Source: Streptomyces sp. NBC_00178
Lineage (GTDB): Bacteria > Actinomycetota > Actinomycetes > Streptomycetales > Streptomycetaceae
Assembly (NCBI RefSeq): GCF_036206005.1
Contig: NZ_CP108143.1
Coordinates: forward strand, 4,741,501 to 4,805,500
DNA length: 64,000 nucleotides
Direction: 5' to 3'
Below the pieces are notes generated by a model. It saw only the letters and a list, made by a program, of their open reading frames with translations. It was not told the origin of the DNA and made no database searches. This document shows, in pieces, positions 10,385 to 19,258 of the stretch (position 1 is the stretch's first letter; every line of letters starts with the position of its first letter). Position numbers and translations under genes: made by a program.

Positions 10385-11314
10385 ATGGGGCGTTACGTCG
10401 CGCGGCGACTGCTCCAGATGATCCCGGTCTTCCTCGGGTCGACCGCGCTGGTCTTCGCCATGATGTACGCGCTGCCCGGCGACCCCGTGCGCGCGCTCGC
10501 GGGCGAACAGTCGGTCGACCCCACGCAGATCGCGGAAATGAAGAAGGAGCTCGGGCTCGACCTGCCGCTCTGGCACCAGTACTGGAACTACCTTGTGAAC
10601 TTGTTCCAGGGTGACTTCGGCACGCAGATCGCGAGCGGCCGACCGGTCGCCGACATCATCTCGGAATCGTTTCCGATCACGGTCCGGCTGGCCCTGTTTG
10701 CCTTCATCTTCACGGTCGTCGTCGGTATCTCCATGGGTGTCTTCGCCGGCCTGAAGGCCGACACCCTCCGGGACCGCGGACTGCTGGTCCTGACGCTCCT
10801 GCTGATCTCGGTCCCCTCCTTCGTGCTCGGGTTCCTCGGTCAGTACTTCTTCGCCTTCCAGCTCGGCTGGGTCGAGCCCAACGTGAGCATCGAGGCGAAC
10901 AGCAACGAGCTGATCCTGCCCGCCGTCGTACTGGGGTCCTTGTCGCTCGCCTACGTCGCGCGCCTGACCCGCACCTCGGTCGCCGAGAACCTGCGCTCCG
11001 ACTACATGCGCACCGCCGTCGCGAAGGGCCTGCCCCGGCGCCGCGTCATCGGTGTGCACCTGATGCGCAACTCGATGATCCCCGTGGTCACCTTCCTCGG
11101 CACCGACCTCGGTGCCCTGCTCGGCGGCGCGGTCGTCACCGAGGGCATCTTCAACGTCAAGGGTGTCGGCTCCGCCGTCTTCGACGCGCTCAGGCACCGT
11201 GAGGGTGCCACGGTCGTCGGCATCGTGACGCTGATCGTCGTCGTCTATCTCGTCGCCAGCCTGGTCGTCGACCTGCTTTACGCGGTCCTGGACCCGAGGA
11301 TCCGTTATGCCTGA
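10385..11314 (+). CDS. OppB-type peptide ABC permease, cluster 1
   Basis: A 309-aa inner-membrane permease with about six helices. The N-terminus GRYVARRLLQMIPVFLGST is typical of the OppB/DppB family. The EAA loop that docks the ATPase is seen as RTAVAKGLPRRRVIGVHLMRN near residues 210-230. GGAGG precedes the ATG. The last 8 nt overlap the next permease gene, so the two are translationally coupled and probably made in equal amounts to form a heterodimeric channel. Confidence 0.93.
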   Translation: MGRYVARRLLQMIPVFLGSTALVFAMMYALPGDPVRALAGEQSVDPTQIAEMKKELGLDLPLWHQYWNYLVNLFQGDFGTQIASGRPVADIISESFPITVRLALFAFIFTVVVGISMGVFAGLKADTLRDRGLLVLTLLLISVPSFVLGFLGQYFFAFQLGWVEPNVSIEANSNELILPAVVLGSLSLAYVARLTRTSVAENLRSDYMRTAVAKGLPRRRVIGVHLMRNSMIPVVTFLGTDLGALLGGAVVTEGIFNVKGVGSAVFDALRHREGATVVGIVTLIVVVYLVASLVVDLLYAVLDPRIRYA

Positions 11315-12251
11315 GACGCTCAAGGAAACCGCCGCGGACGCTCCCGCCGGAACCGCGGCACCGCAGTCCGCCACCGCCGCCGTGGGCAAGCCCCGCAGCC
11401 TGTGGTCGGACGCCTGGCACGACCTGCGGCGCAGCCCGCTGTTCGTGGTCTCGGCCGTCCTGATCATCTTCCTGCTGGTGATGGCGGTCTTCCCCGGCCT
11501 GTTCACCGGCGCCGACCCGCGTTACGCGGACCTGGCCCACCACTACCTGCAGAAGCCCAAGTGGGGGAACGTCTTCCAGGAGGACTGGTTCGGGTACGAC
11601 ATCCAGGGGCGCTCGATCTACGCGCGCGTCGTCTACGGTGCCCGTGCCTCGATCACCGTCGCCGTCGTCGTCACGGTCCTCGTGACGGTCCTGGGCACCG
11701 TGGTCGGCATGCTCGCCGGATACTTCGGCGGCTGGATCGACACGCTCCTGTCCCGTGTCACGGACATCTTCTTCGGCGTCCCGTTCATCCTCGGCGCGAT
11801 GGTCGTCCTGACCTCGTTCGAGGAGCGCAAGATCTGGGTCGTCATCCTGGCCCTGGCCTTCCTCGGCTGGACCCAGATAGCCCGTGTCGCCCGTGGTTCG
11901 GTGCTGACGATCAAGCAGGCGGACTACGTGATGGCGGCCAAGGCGCTCGGCGCCTCGACCACCCGCATCCTGCTCCGGCACATCCTGCCCAACGCGATCG
12001 CCCCGGTGATCGTGGTGTCGACCATCGCGCTCGGCGGTTACATCTCGGCCGAGGCCACGCTGTCCTTCCTGGGCATCGGCCTCGCCGAACCGACCGTGTC
12101 GTGGGGTGTCGACATCTCCTCCGGCCAGGAGCAGCTGCGCAACGCCGCGTTCGTGCTGATCATCCCGTCGGTCATGGTGTCGATCACGGTTCTGGCATTC
12201 ATCATGCTCGGCGATGCTGTACGCAACGCCCTCGACCCCAAGCTGCGCTGA
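11307..12251 (+). CDS. OppC-type peptide ABC permease, cluster 1
   Basis: A 314-aa permease with the OppC N-terminal extension (SLWSDAWHDLRRSPLFVVS), six predicted helices and a large periplasmic loop after helix 1 (YADLAHHYLQ...DIQGRSIYARVVYGARAS). The EAA loop is VMAAKALGASTTRILLRHILPN. It starts within the end of the preceding gene (8-nt overlap, GAGGA just before the ATG) and pairs with that OppB-type protein. Its stop lies 11 nt before the ATPase gene. Confidence 0.93.
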   Translation: MPETLKETAADAPAGTAAPQSATAAVGKPRSLWSDAWHDLRRSPLFVVSAVLIIFLLVMAVFPGLFTGADPRYADLAHHYLQKPKWGNVFQEDWFGYDIQGRSIYARVVYGARASITVAVVVTVLVTVLGTVVGMLAGYFGGWIDTLLSRVTDIFFGVPFILGAMVVLTSFEERKIWVVILALAFLGWTQIARVARGSVLTIKQADYVMAAKALGASTTRILLRHILPNAIAPVIVVSTIALGGYISAEATLSFLGIGLAEPTVSWGVDISSGQEQLRNAAFVLIIPSVMVSITVLAFIMLGDAVRNALDPKLR

Positions 12252-12262
12252 GGGAGGCGTAC

Positions 12263-13321
12263 ATGACCATCATCGACAAGACGGCGGATGTTCCTGCTCC
12301 GCGTGGTTCGAGCGACAAGAGCGGCCCGCTGCTCGAAGTGCGCGACCTGCACGTGGAGTTCCACACCCGCGACGGCGTCGCCAAGGCCGTCAACGGAGTC
12401 AACTACAGCGTCTCGGCCGGCGAGACCCTCGCCGTGCTCGGCGAGTCCGGCTCCGGCAAGTCCGTGACCGCCCAGGCGATCATGGGCATCCTGGACATGC
12501 CCCCGGGCCGCATCCCGAAGGGCGAGATCCTCTTCCGCGGCCAGGACATGCTCAAGATGTCCAACGAGGAGCGCCGGAAGATCCGCGGCCAGAAGATCGC
12601 GATGATCTTCCAGGACGCGCTCTCCTCGCTGAACCCGGTGCTCTCCGTGGGCTACCAGCTCGGCGAGATGTTCCGCGTGCACCAGGGCCTCTCCAAGAAG
12701 GAGGCCAAGGCCAAGGCCATCGCGCTGATGGACCGCGTGCGCATCCCGGCGGCGAAGGAGCGGGTCAACGACTACCCGCACCAGTTCTCCGGCGGTATGC
12801 GCCAGCGCATCATGATCGCCATGGCGCTGGCCCTGGAGCCCGACCTGATCATCGCGGACGAGCCCACCACGGCGCTCGACGTGACCGTGCAGGCCCAGGT
12901 CATGGACCTGCTCGCGGAGCTGCAGCGCGACTTCAACATGGGCCTGATCCTGATCACCCACGACCTCGGCGTCGTCGCCGACGTCGCGGACAAGATCGCG
13001 GTGATGTACGCGGGCCGGATCGTCGAGACCGCCCCGGTCCACGAGATCTACAAGCGCCCCGCGCACCCGTACACCAAGGGTCTGCTGGAGTCGATCCCGC
13101 GCCTGGACCAGAAGGGCCAGGAGCTCTACGCGATCAAGGGCCTGCCGCCCAACCTGCTGCACGTGCCGTCAGGCTGCGCCTTCAACCCGCGCTGCACGAT
13201 GGCGCAGGACATCTGCCGTACGGACATCCCGGCCCTGCGCCCGGTGACCGAGCAGGACGGCACCGAGCTGGTCGGCCGCGGCAGTGCGTGCCACTTCTGG
13301 AAGGAGACGATCCATGGCTGA
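12263..13321 (+). CDS. OppD-type peptide ABC ATPase, cluster 1
   Basis: A 352-aa ATPase. The start at 12263 is preceded by GGGAGG. Walker A is GESGSGKS, the Q-loop lies in MIFQDALSSLNPV, the ABC signature is FSGGMRQR, Walker B is LIIADEPTTALDV, and the switch His is in LITHDLGVV. The C-terminal oligopeptide-transporter extension contains clustered Cys (SGCAFNPRC, DIC, SAC). In DppD-type proteins such a cluster has been reported to bind an iron-sulphur cluster. The stop overlaps the partner ATPase start by 8 nt. Confidence 0.93.
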   Translation: MTIIDKTADVPAPRGSSDKSGPLLEVRDLHVEFHTRDGVAKAVNGVNYSVSAGETLAVLGESGSGKSVTAQAIMGILDMPPGRIPKGEILFRGQDMLKMSNEERRKIRGQKIAMIFQDALSSLNPVLSVGYQLGEMFRVHQGLSKKEAKAKAIALMDRVRIPAAKERVNDYPHQFSGGMRQRIMIAMALALEPDLIIADEPTTALDVTVQAQVMDLLAELQRDFNMGLILITHDLGVVADVADKIAVMYAGRIVETAPVHEIYKRPAHPYTKGLLESIPRLDQKGQELYAIKGLPPNLLHVPSGCAFNPRCTMAQDICRTDIPALRPVTEQDGTELVGRGSACHFWKETIHG

Positions 13322-14456
13322 GCTCAAGAAGGAGTCCGTGGACGCCACCCCGAACGTCACCGAAGTGGCGACGGTCAATGCGGCGAGCGAGACGGAGGCC
13401 GTGGCCGCCCTCGACGCCCCGGTGTCGCAGGGGGAGCCGATCCTCCAGGTGCGCAACCTGGTCAAGCACTTCCCGCTGACCCAGGGCATCCTGTTCAAGA
13501 AGCAGGTCGGCGCGGTCAAGGCCGTGGACGGCATCTCGTTCGACCTGTACCAGGGCGAGACGCTGGGCATCGTGGGCGAGTCCGGCTGTGGCAAGTCCAC
13601 GGTCGCCAAGCTCCTGATGACGCTGGAGCGGGCCACCGCCGGTGAGGTCTTCTACAAGGGCCAGGACATCACCAAGCTGTCCGGCCGCGCGCTGAAGGCC
13701 GTGCGCCGCAACATCCAGATGGTGTTCCAGGACCCGTACACCTCGCTGAACCCGCGCATGACGGTCGGCGACATCATCGGGGAGACCTACGAGATCCACC
13801 CCGAGGTGGCTCCGAAGGGCGACCGGCGCCGCAGGGTGCAGGACCTCCTGGACGTCGTCGGCCTGAACCCGGAGTACATCAACCGGTACCCGCACCAGTT
13901 CTCCGGCGGTCAGCGCCAGCGCATCGGCATCGCCCGCGGCCTCGCGCTCAACCCGGAGATCATCATCTGCGACGAGCCGGTCTCCGCGCTCGACGTGTCG
14001 GTGCAGGCCCAGGTCATCAACCTGATGGAGAAGCTCCAGGAGGAGTTCAACCTCTCCTACCTCTTCATCGCGCACGACCTGTCGATCGTCCGGCACATCT
14101 CGGACCGGGTCGGCGTCATGTACCTCGGCAAGATGGCCGAGATCGGTACGGACACGCAGATCTACGACCACCCGACGCACCCCTACACCCAGGCGCTGCT
14201 GTCGGCGGTCCCGGTTCCGGACCCGGAGGCCCGTGAGGGCCGCGAGCGGATCATCCTCTCCGGTGACGTCCCGTCGCCGGCGAACCCGCCGTCGGGCTGC
14301 CGCTTCCGTACGCGGTGCTGGAAGGCCCAGGACAAGTGCGCCACCGAGGTGCCGCTGCTGGCGATCCCCGAGCGCTTCAAGGCCTCCCAGACGCCCGCCG
14401 CGCACGAGTCGGCGTGCCACTTCGCCGAGGAGAAGGACGTCGTCCACGCGGCGTAG
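13314..14456 (+). CDS. OppF-type peptide ABC ATPase, cluster 1
   Basis: A 380-aa ATPase. The ATG at 13314 (AAGGAG at 13301-13306) overlaps the oppD-type stop. About 45 N-terminal residues precede the ABC domain. Walker A is GESGCGKST, the signature is FSGGQRQRIGIARGLA, Walker B is IIICDEPVSALDV, and the switch His is in FIAHDLSIV. The C-terminal Cys-containing extension has SGCRFRTRCW and ends near ACHFAEEKDVVHAA. It forms the heterodimeric motor with the preceding ATPase. The nucleotide sequence is identical over long runs to the cluster 2 copy at 19248, for example around 13707-13780. Confidence 0.93.
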   Translation: MAELKKESVDATPNVTEVATVNAASETEAVAALDAPVSQGEPILQVRNLVKHFPLTQGILFKKQVGAVKAVDGISFDLYQGETLGIVGESGCGKSTVAKLLMTLERATAGEVFYKGQDITKLSGRALKAVRRNIQMVFQDPYTSLNPRMTVGDIIGETYEIHPEVAPKGDRRRRVQDLLDVVGLNPEYINRYPHQFSGGQRQRIGIARGLALNPEIIICDEPVSALDVSVQAQVINLMEKLQEEFNLSYLFIAHDLSIVRHISDRVGVMYLGKMAEIGTDTQIYDHPTHPYTQALLSAVPVPDPEAREGRERIILSGDVPSPANPPSGCRFRTRCWKAQDKCATEVPLLAIPERFKASQTPAAHESACHFAEEKDVVHAA

Positions 14457-14475
14457 TCCCCCCGGTCCGCACGAA

Positions 14476-14515
14476 CGAGGACGCCCGGCCCCCGCGAGGG
14501 GGCCGGGCGTCCTCG
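14476..14515 (+). terminator. Strong terminator ending importer cluster 1
   Basis: Perfect 18-bp stem from 14476-14493 and 14498-14515 closed by a GCGA (GNRA-type) tetraloop, 19 nt after the stop codon. Confidence 0.9.
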
Positions 14516-14616
14516 CGTTCCGGCAGCCACGTACGGAGGACATGAACATGCGACGGGCTGTCATATGGGGTGATATGGGGCATTGAGCTACTCAATGGAC
14601 ACCTAGGAGGCACTCC

Positions 14617-16254
14617 ATGCGCGGAGCCACACGAGCCAGGTGGGCCGTCGGTGCGGTCGCCGTCGCCCTGACGGCCACGGCGTGCGGCGGCGGGGACAGC
14701 GGTGGCGGCGGTGGCGGTGGTGGCGCCGACGGGATCGTGAGCTCCTCCTGGGGCGACCCGCAGAACCCGCTGGAGCCCGCGAACACCAACGAGGTGCAGG
14801 GCGGCAAGGTCCTCGACATGGTCTTCCGGGGGCTCGTGCGCTACGACTCCAAGACCGGTCAGGCGAAGAACGAGATCGCCGAGAAGATCGACTCGTCGGA
14901 CTCGCAGAACTTCACGATCACGATCAAGGACAACTGGACCTTCAGCAACGGCGAGAAGGTCACCGCACAGTCCTTCGTGGACGCCTGGAACTACGGCGCC
15001 GCCCTGAAGAACAACCAGAAGAACGCCTACTTCTTCCAGTACATCGACGGTTACGACAAGGTCCACCCCGAGTCCGGCTCGGCGAGCGTGGACAAGCTCT
15101 CCGGCCTGAAGGTCGTCAACCCGACGACCTTCACGGTCAAGCTGTCGCAGAAGTTCTCGCTGTGGCCCGACACCCTCGGCTACGCGGCCTTCGTGCCGCT
15201 GCCCAAGGCCTTCTACTCGGACCACGACGCGTGGCTCTCCAAGCCCATCGGCAACGGCCCGTACACCATCGAGTCGTACTCCAAGGGCTCGTCGATGAAC
15301 CTGCGCCGGTGGGACGACTACCCCGGCACGGACAAGGCGCAGAACGGCGGGATCGACCTCAAGGTCTACACCGACAACAACACCGCCTACACCGACCTCA
15401 CGGCCGGCAACCTCGACCTGGTCGACGACGTGCCCGCCTCGCAGCTCAAGAACGTCCAGGCGGACCTCGGCGACCGGTACATCAACACCCCGGCCGGCCT
15501 CATCCAGACGCTCTCCTTCCCGTTCTACGAGAAGGCCTGGGACACCCCCGGCGCCGTGAAGGTCCGCCAGGGCCTGTCGATGGCGATCAACCGGGACCAG
15601 ATCACCGACCAGATCTTCCAGAAGACCCGCACCCCCGCCTCGGACTGGACCTCCCCGGTCCTCGGCGAGGAGGGCGGCTTCAAGGAAGGGCTCTGCGGAC
15701 CGTCCTGCGACTACGACAAGGCCGGGGCGAAGAAGCTGATCGAAGAGGGCGGAGGCATCCCCGGCGGCCAGCTCAAGATCTCGTACAACGCCGACACCGG
15801 CTCCCACAAGGAGTGGGTCGACGCCGTCTGCAACAGCATCAACAACGCCCTGGGCAACAACAAGGCGTGCGTCGGCGACCCCATCGGCACCTTCGCCGAC
15901 TTCCGCAGCCAGGTGTCCACCCAGAAGCTGACCGGAGCCTGGCGCGCGGGCTGGCAGATGGACTACCCGCTGATCCAGAACTTCCTCCAGCCGCTGTACT
16001 ACACCAACGCCCCGTCGAACGACGGCAAGTGGAGCAACGACGAGTTCGACGGACTGGTGAACAAGGCCAACGCGGAGACGGACAAGGCCAAGGCCGTCAG
16101 CACCTTCCAGGACGCCGAGAAGATCCTCGCCGAGCAGATGCCCGTCATCCCGCTCTGGTACCAGAACGGCAGCGCCGGCTACTCGGACAGTGTCGAGAAC
16201 GTCGCACTGAACGTCTTCAGCGTCCCCGTGTACAACGAGATCAAGGTCAAGTGA
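14617..16254 (+). CDS. Oligopeptide-binding lipoprotein, importer cluster 2
   Basis: A 545-aa SBP_bac_5 lipoprotein. The signal peptide RWAVGAVAVALTATACGGG puts the lipidated Cys near residue 23, followed by a Gly-rich tether. The ATG is preceded by AGGAGG. Core features are NFTITIKDNWTFSNGEKV, FVDAWNYGAALKNNQKN and RQGLSMAINRDQITDQIFQ. It is paralogous to the protein at 8633 and shares its architecture, but loop regions (for example LCGPSCDYDKAGAKKLI) differ, so it may recognise different peptides. First gene of the second five-gene importer operon. Confidence 0.92.
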   Translation: MRGATRARWAVGAVAVALTATACGGGDSGGGGGGGGADGIVSSSWGDPQNPLEPANTNEVQGGKVLDMVFRGLVRYDSKTGQAKNEIAEKIDSSDSQNFTITIKDNWTFSNGEKVTAQSFVDAWNYGAALKNNQKNAYFFQYIDGYDKVHPESGSASVDKLSGLKVVNPTTFTVKLSQKFSLWPDTLGYAAFVPLPKAFYSDHDAWLSKPIGNGPYTIESYSKGSSMNLRRWDDYPGTDKAQNGGIDLKVYTDNNTAYTDLTAGNLDLVDDVPASQLKNVQADLGDRYINTPAGLIQTLSFPFYEKAWDTPGAVKVRQGLSMAINRDQITDQIFQKTRTPASDWTSPVLGEEGGFKEGLCGPSCDYDKAGAKKLIEEGGGIPGGQLKISYNADTGSHKEWVDAVCNSINNALGNNKACVGDPIGTFADFRSQVSTQKLTGAWRAGWQMDYPLIQNFLQPLYYTNAPSNDGKWSNDEFDGLVNKANAETDKAKAVSTFQDAEKILAEQMPVIPLWYQNGSAGYSDSVENVALNVFSVPVYNEIKVK

Positions 16255-16266
16255 CCCGCTGAGACG

Positions 16267-16297
16267 GGGAGGCCGGGCGCCCGCGCACCGGCCTCCC
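16267..16297 (+). promoter_or_regulatory. Intercistronic hairpin, cluster 2
   Basis: 10-bp stem GGGAGGCCGG (16267-16276) / CCGGCCTCCC (16288-16297) with an 11-nt loop, in the gap between binding protein and first permease. Position matches the cluster 1 hairpin. Confidence 0.5.
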
Positions 16298-16340
16298 GGC
16301 CCCTCGCCCCGACCGTTCACCCCGACCCCCGGAGCCCCTC

Positions 16341-17264
16341 ATGGGACGTTATGTGATCCGGCGGCTGCTGCAGATGATCCCGGTCTTCTTCGGCACCACG
16401 TTGTTGATCTTCTTCATGGTGAACGTGCTGGGTGACCCCATCGCGGGCCTCTGCGGAGAGCGTCGCTGCGACCCCGCCACCGCCGCCCGGCTGGCCTCCG
16501 AGTTCGGCCTCGACAAGCCCGCCTGGCAGCAGTACCTGACCTACCTGGGCAACATCTTCACCGGCGACTTCGGCACCGCCTTCAACGGGGACAAGGTCAT
16601 CGACCTGATGGGCGAGGCCTTCCCCGTCACCATCAAGCTCACCGTCGTCGCGATCGTCTTCGAGATCGTCATCGGCATCAGCCTCGGCGTCGTCACCGGG
16701 CTGCGCCGCGGGCGGCCCATCGACACCGGGGTGCTGATCCTGACGCTGGTCGTCATCGCCGTACCGACGTTCGTCACCGGCCTGCTGCTCCAGCTCCTCC
16801 TCGGTGTGGAGTGGGGCATCATCAAGCCGTCCGTCTCGCCCGAGGCGCCGATCGACGAACTGATCGTGCCCGGTCTCGTGCTGGCCTCCGTCTCCCTCGC
16901 CTACGTCACCCGGCTCACCAGGACGTCGATCGCCGAGAACGCCCGCGCCGACTACGTCCGCACCGCGGTGGCCAAGGGACTGCCGCGCCGGCGGGTGATC
17001 GTGCGGCACCTGCTGCGCAACTCGCTCATCCCGGTCGTCACCTTCATCGGCACCGACGTGGGCGCCCTCATGGGCGGCGCGATCGTCACCGAGCGCATCT
17101 TCAACATCCACGGGGTCGGCTACCAGCTCTACCAGGGCATCCTGCGCCAGAGCTCCCAGACCGTCGTCGGATTCGTCACCGTCCTTGTCCTGGTCTTCCT
17201 GGCGGCCAACCTGATCGTCGACCTCCTGTACGCCGTACTCGACCCGAGGATCCGCTATGCCTGA
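16341..17264 (+). CDS. OppB-type peptide ABC permease, cluster 2
   Basis: A 307-aa permease, N-terminus GRYVIRRLLQMIPVFFGTT, EAA loop RTAVAKGLPRRRVIVRHLLRN. It is clearly the paralogue of the cluster 1 gene at 10385, with a periplasmic loop that contains two Cys (LCGERRCDPATAARL). The 8-nt overlap with the next permease is conserved between the clusters. Confidence 0.92.
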   Translation: MGRYVIRRLLQMIPVFFGTTLLIFFMVNVLGDPIAGLCGERRCDPATAARLASEFGLDKPAWQQYLTYLGNIFTGDFGTAFNGDKVIDLMGEAFPVTIKLTVVAIVFEIVIGISLGVVTGLRRGRPIDTGVLILTLVVIAVPTFVTGLLLQLLLGVEWGIIKPSVSPEAPIDELIVPGLVLASVSLAYVTRLTRTSIAENARADYVRTAVAKGLPRRRVIVRHLLRNSLIPVVTFIGTDVGALMGGAIVTERIFNIHGVGYQLYQGILRQSSQTVVGFVTVLVLVFLAANLIVDLLYAVLDPRIRYA

Positions 17265-18267
17265 GCAGAAGCCGTGGGAGGACACGTCGGGGGAGGGGCC
17301 GATCTCCGGGGACAGGGCGATCTCGGGGGCCGGCGCGGGCGGGGCGATGGACCTCGCCATGGACGAGGGCACCACGCTGGAGAGGAGCCCCGGAGGTCCC
17401 GACGACAACGGGCCCGCCGAGAAGCCGCGCAGCCTGTGGTCCGACGCCTGGCGCGACCTGCGCCGCAACCCGGTCTTCATCATCTCCTCACTGATCATCC
17501 TCTTCCTGGTGGTCATCTCGATCTGGCCCTGGGCGATCACCGACCTGGACCCGCTCGACTGCGACCTGAGCAAGGCTCAGGAAGGGTCCCAGCCCGGCCA
17601 CCCCTTCGGCTTCGACGGTCAGGGCTGCGACGTCTACACGCGCACCGTCTACGGCGCCCGCACCTCGGTCACCGTCGGTGTCTGCTCCACCATCGGCGTC
17701 TCGCTGCTGGGCGGCATCCTGGGCGGCCTGGCCGGCTTCTTCGGAGGCACGTGGGACGCGCTCCTCTCCCGCCTCACCGACATCTTCTTCGGCATCCCGG
17801 TGATCCTCGGCGGCCTGGTCTTCCTCTCCGTGGTGACCAGCTCCACGGTGTGGCCGGTGGTCGGCTTCATCATCCTGCTGGGCTGGCCCCAGATCGCGCG
17901 CATCGCACGCGGCTCGGTCATCACCGCGAAACAGAACGACTACGTCCAGGCGGCACGGGCACTGGGCGCCTCCAACTCCCGGATGCTCCTGCGCCACATC
18001 ACGCCCAACGCCGTCGCCCCCGTCATCGTCGTCGCGACCATCGCCCTCGGGACGTACATCTCGCTGGAGGCGACGCTCTCGTACCTCGGTGTCGGCCTGA
18101 AGCCGCCCGCCGTCTCCTGGGGCATCGACATCTCCGCCGCGTCCCAGTACATCCGCAACGCACCGCACATGCTGCTGTGGCCCGCCGGAGCGCTGGCGAT
18201 CACGGTGCTCGCGTTCATCATGCTCGGCGACGCGGTGCGCGACGCCCTCGACCCCAAGCTGCGCTGA
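17257..18267 (+). CDS. OppC-type peptide ABC permease, cluster 2
   Basis: A 336-aa permease. Compared with its cluster 1 paralogue it has a longer, acidic and Gly-rich cytoplasmic N-terminus (about 50 residues before SLWSDAWRDLRRNPVF). It has six helices and the EAA loop VQAARALGASNSRMLLRHITPN. Translation is coupled to the preceding permease. The stop lies 13 nt before the next start. Confidence 0.92.
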   Translation: MPEQKPWEDTSGEGPISGDRAISGAGAGGAMDLAMDEGTTLERSPGGPDDNGPAEKPRSLWSDAWRDLRRNPVFIISSLIILFLVVISIWPWAITDLDPLDCDLSKAQEGSQPGHPFGFDGQGCDVYTRTVYGARTSVTVGVCSTIGVSLLGGILGGLAGFFGGTWDALLSRLTDIFFGIPVILGGLVFLSVVTSSTVWPVVGFIILLGWPQIARIARGSVITAKQNDYVQAARALGASNSRMLLRHITPNAVAPVIVVATIALGTYISLEATLSYLGVGLKPPAVSWGIDISAASQYIRNAPHMLLWPAGALAITVLAFIMLGDAVRDALDPKLR

Positions 18268-18280
18268 GGAGCCCGCTGCC

Positions 18281-19258
18281 ATGTTGCTCGAAGTGCGCGA
18301 TCTGCACGTGGAGTTCCACACCCGGGACGGGGTGGCCAAGGCCGTCAACGGGGTCAACTACTCCGTGGCCGAGGGCGAGACGCTCGCGGTGCTGGGCGAG
18401 TCGGGGTCCGGGAAGTCGGTCACCGCCCAGGCGGTCATGGGCATCCTCGACATGCCGCCCGGGAAGATCAGCGGGGGAGAGATCCTCTTCAAGGACCGCG
18501 ACCTGCTGAAGCTCAAGAAGGAGGAACGGCGCCGGATCCGCGGCCAGGAGATGGCCATGATCTTCCAGGACGCGCTCTCCTCGCTGAACCCGGTGCTCAG
18601 CGTCGGGCAGCAGCTCGGCGAGATGTTCGTCGTGCACCGCGGGATGTCCCGGGGCGATGCCAAGGCCAAGGCCATCGAGCTCATGGACCGGGTGCGCATC
18701 CCGGCGGCCAGGCAGCGGGTCGGCGACTTCCCGCACCAGTTCTCCGGCGGTATGCGCCAGCGCATCATGATCGCCATGGCGATGGCGCTGGAGCCCTCCC
18801 TGATCATCGCCGACGAACCGACCACCGCACTCGACGTGACCGTCCAGGCGCAGGTGATGGACCTCCTCGCGGAACTCCAGCGCGAACTCAACATGGGGCT
18901 CATCCTCATCACCCACGACCTGGGCGTGGTCGCCGACGTCGCGGACAAGATCGCGGTGATGTACGCCGGCCGGATCGTCGAGACGTCCCCGGTCCACGAG
19001 ATCTACAAGGCCCCGGCCCACCCGTACACCAAGGGCCTCCTCCGCTCGATCCCGCGGCTGGACCAGAAGGGCCAGGAGCTCTACGCGATCAAGGGACTGC
19101 CGCCGAACCTCCTGCGCATCCCGTCCGGCTGCGCCTTCCACCCGCGCTGCCCGATGGCCCAGGCCGTGTGCCGCACGGACGTCCCGCCGCTCTACACCGT
19201 CGACGAGGAACGCCGGAGCGCCTGCCACTTCTGGAAGGAGACGCTCGATGCACGCTGA
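18281..19258 (+). CDS. OppD-type peptide ABC ATPase, cluster 2
   Basis: A 325-aa ATPase starting directly at the ABC core (MLLEVRDLHVEF). It lacks the roughly 25-residue N-terminal extension of the cluster 1 paralogue. Walker A is GESGSGKS, signature FSGGMRQR, Walker B LIIADEPTTALDV, switch LITHDLGVV. The C-terminal Cys extension is SGCAFHPRCPM, AVC, SACHFW. GAGGAG lies 9 nt before the ATG. Its end overlaps the partner ATPase gene by 11 nt. Confidence 0.92.
   Translation: MLLEVRDLHVEFHTRDGVAKAVNGVNYSVAEGETLAVLGESGSGKSVTAQAVMGILDMPPGKISGGEILFKDRDLLKLKKEERRRIRGQEMAMIFQDALSSLNPVLSVGQQLGEMFVVHRGMSRGDAKAKAIELMDRVRIPAARQRVGDFPHQFSGGMRQRIMIAMAMALEPSLIIADEPTTALDVTVQAQVMDLLAELQRELNMGLILITHDLGVVADVADKIAVMYAGRIVETSPVHEIYKAPAHPYTKGLLRSIPRLDQKGQELYAIKGLPPNLLRIPSGCAFHPRCPMAQAVCRTDVPPLYTVDEERRSACHFWKETLDAR

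Noticed and set aside
8633..14456. Direct naming as bldKABCDE
   Set aside because: Gene order differs from the bldK order I remember for S. coelicolor (permease first), and two similar clusters are present, so orthology cannot be settled by eye.
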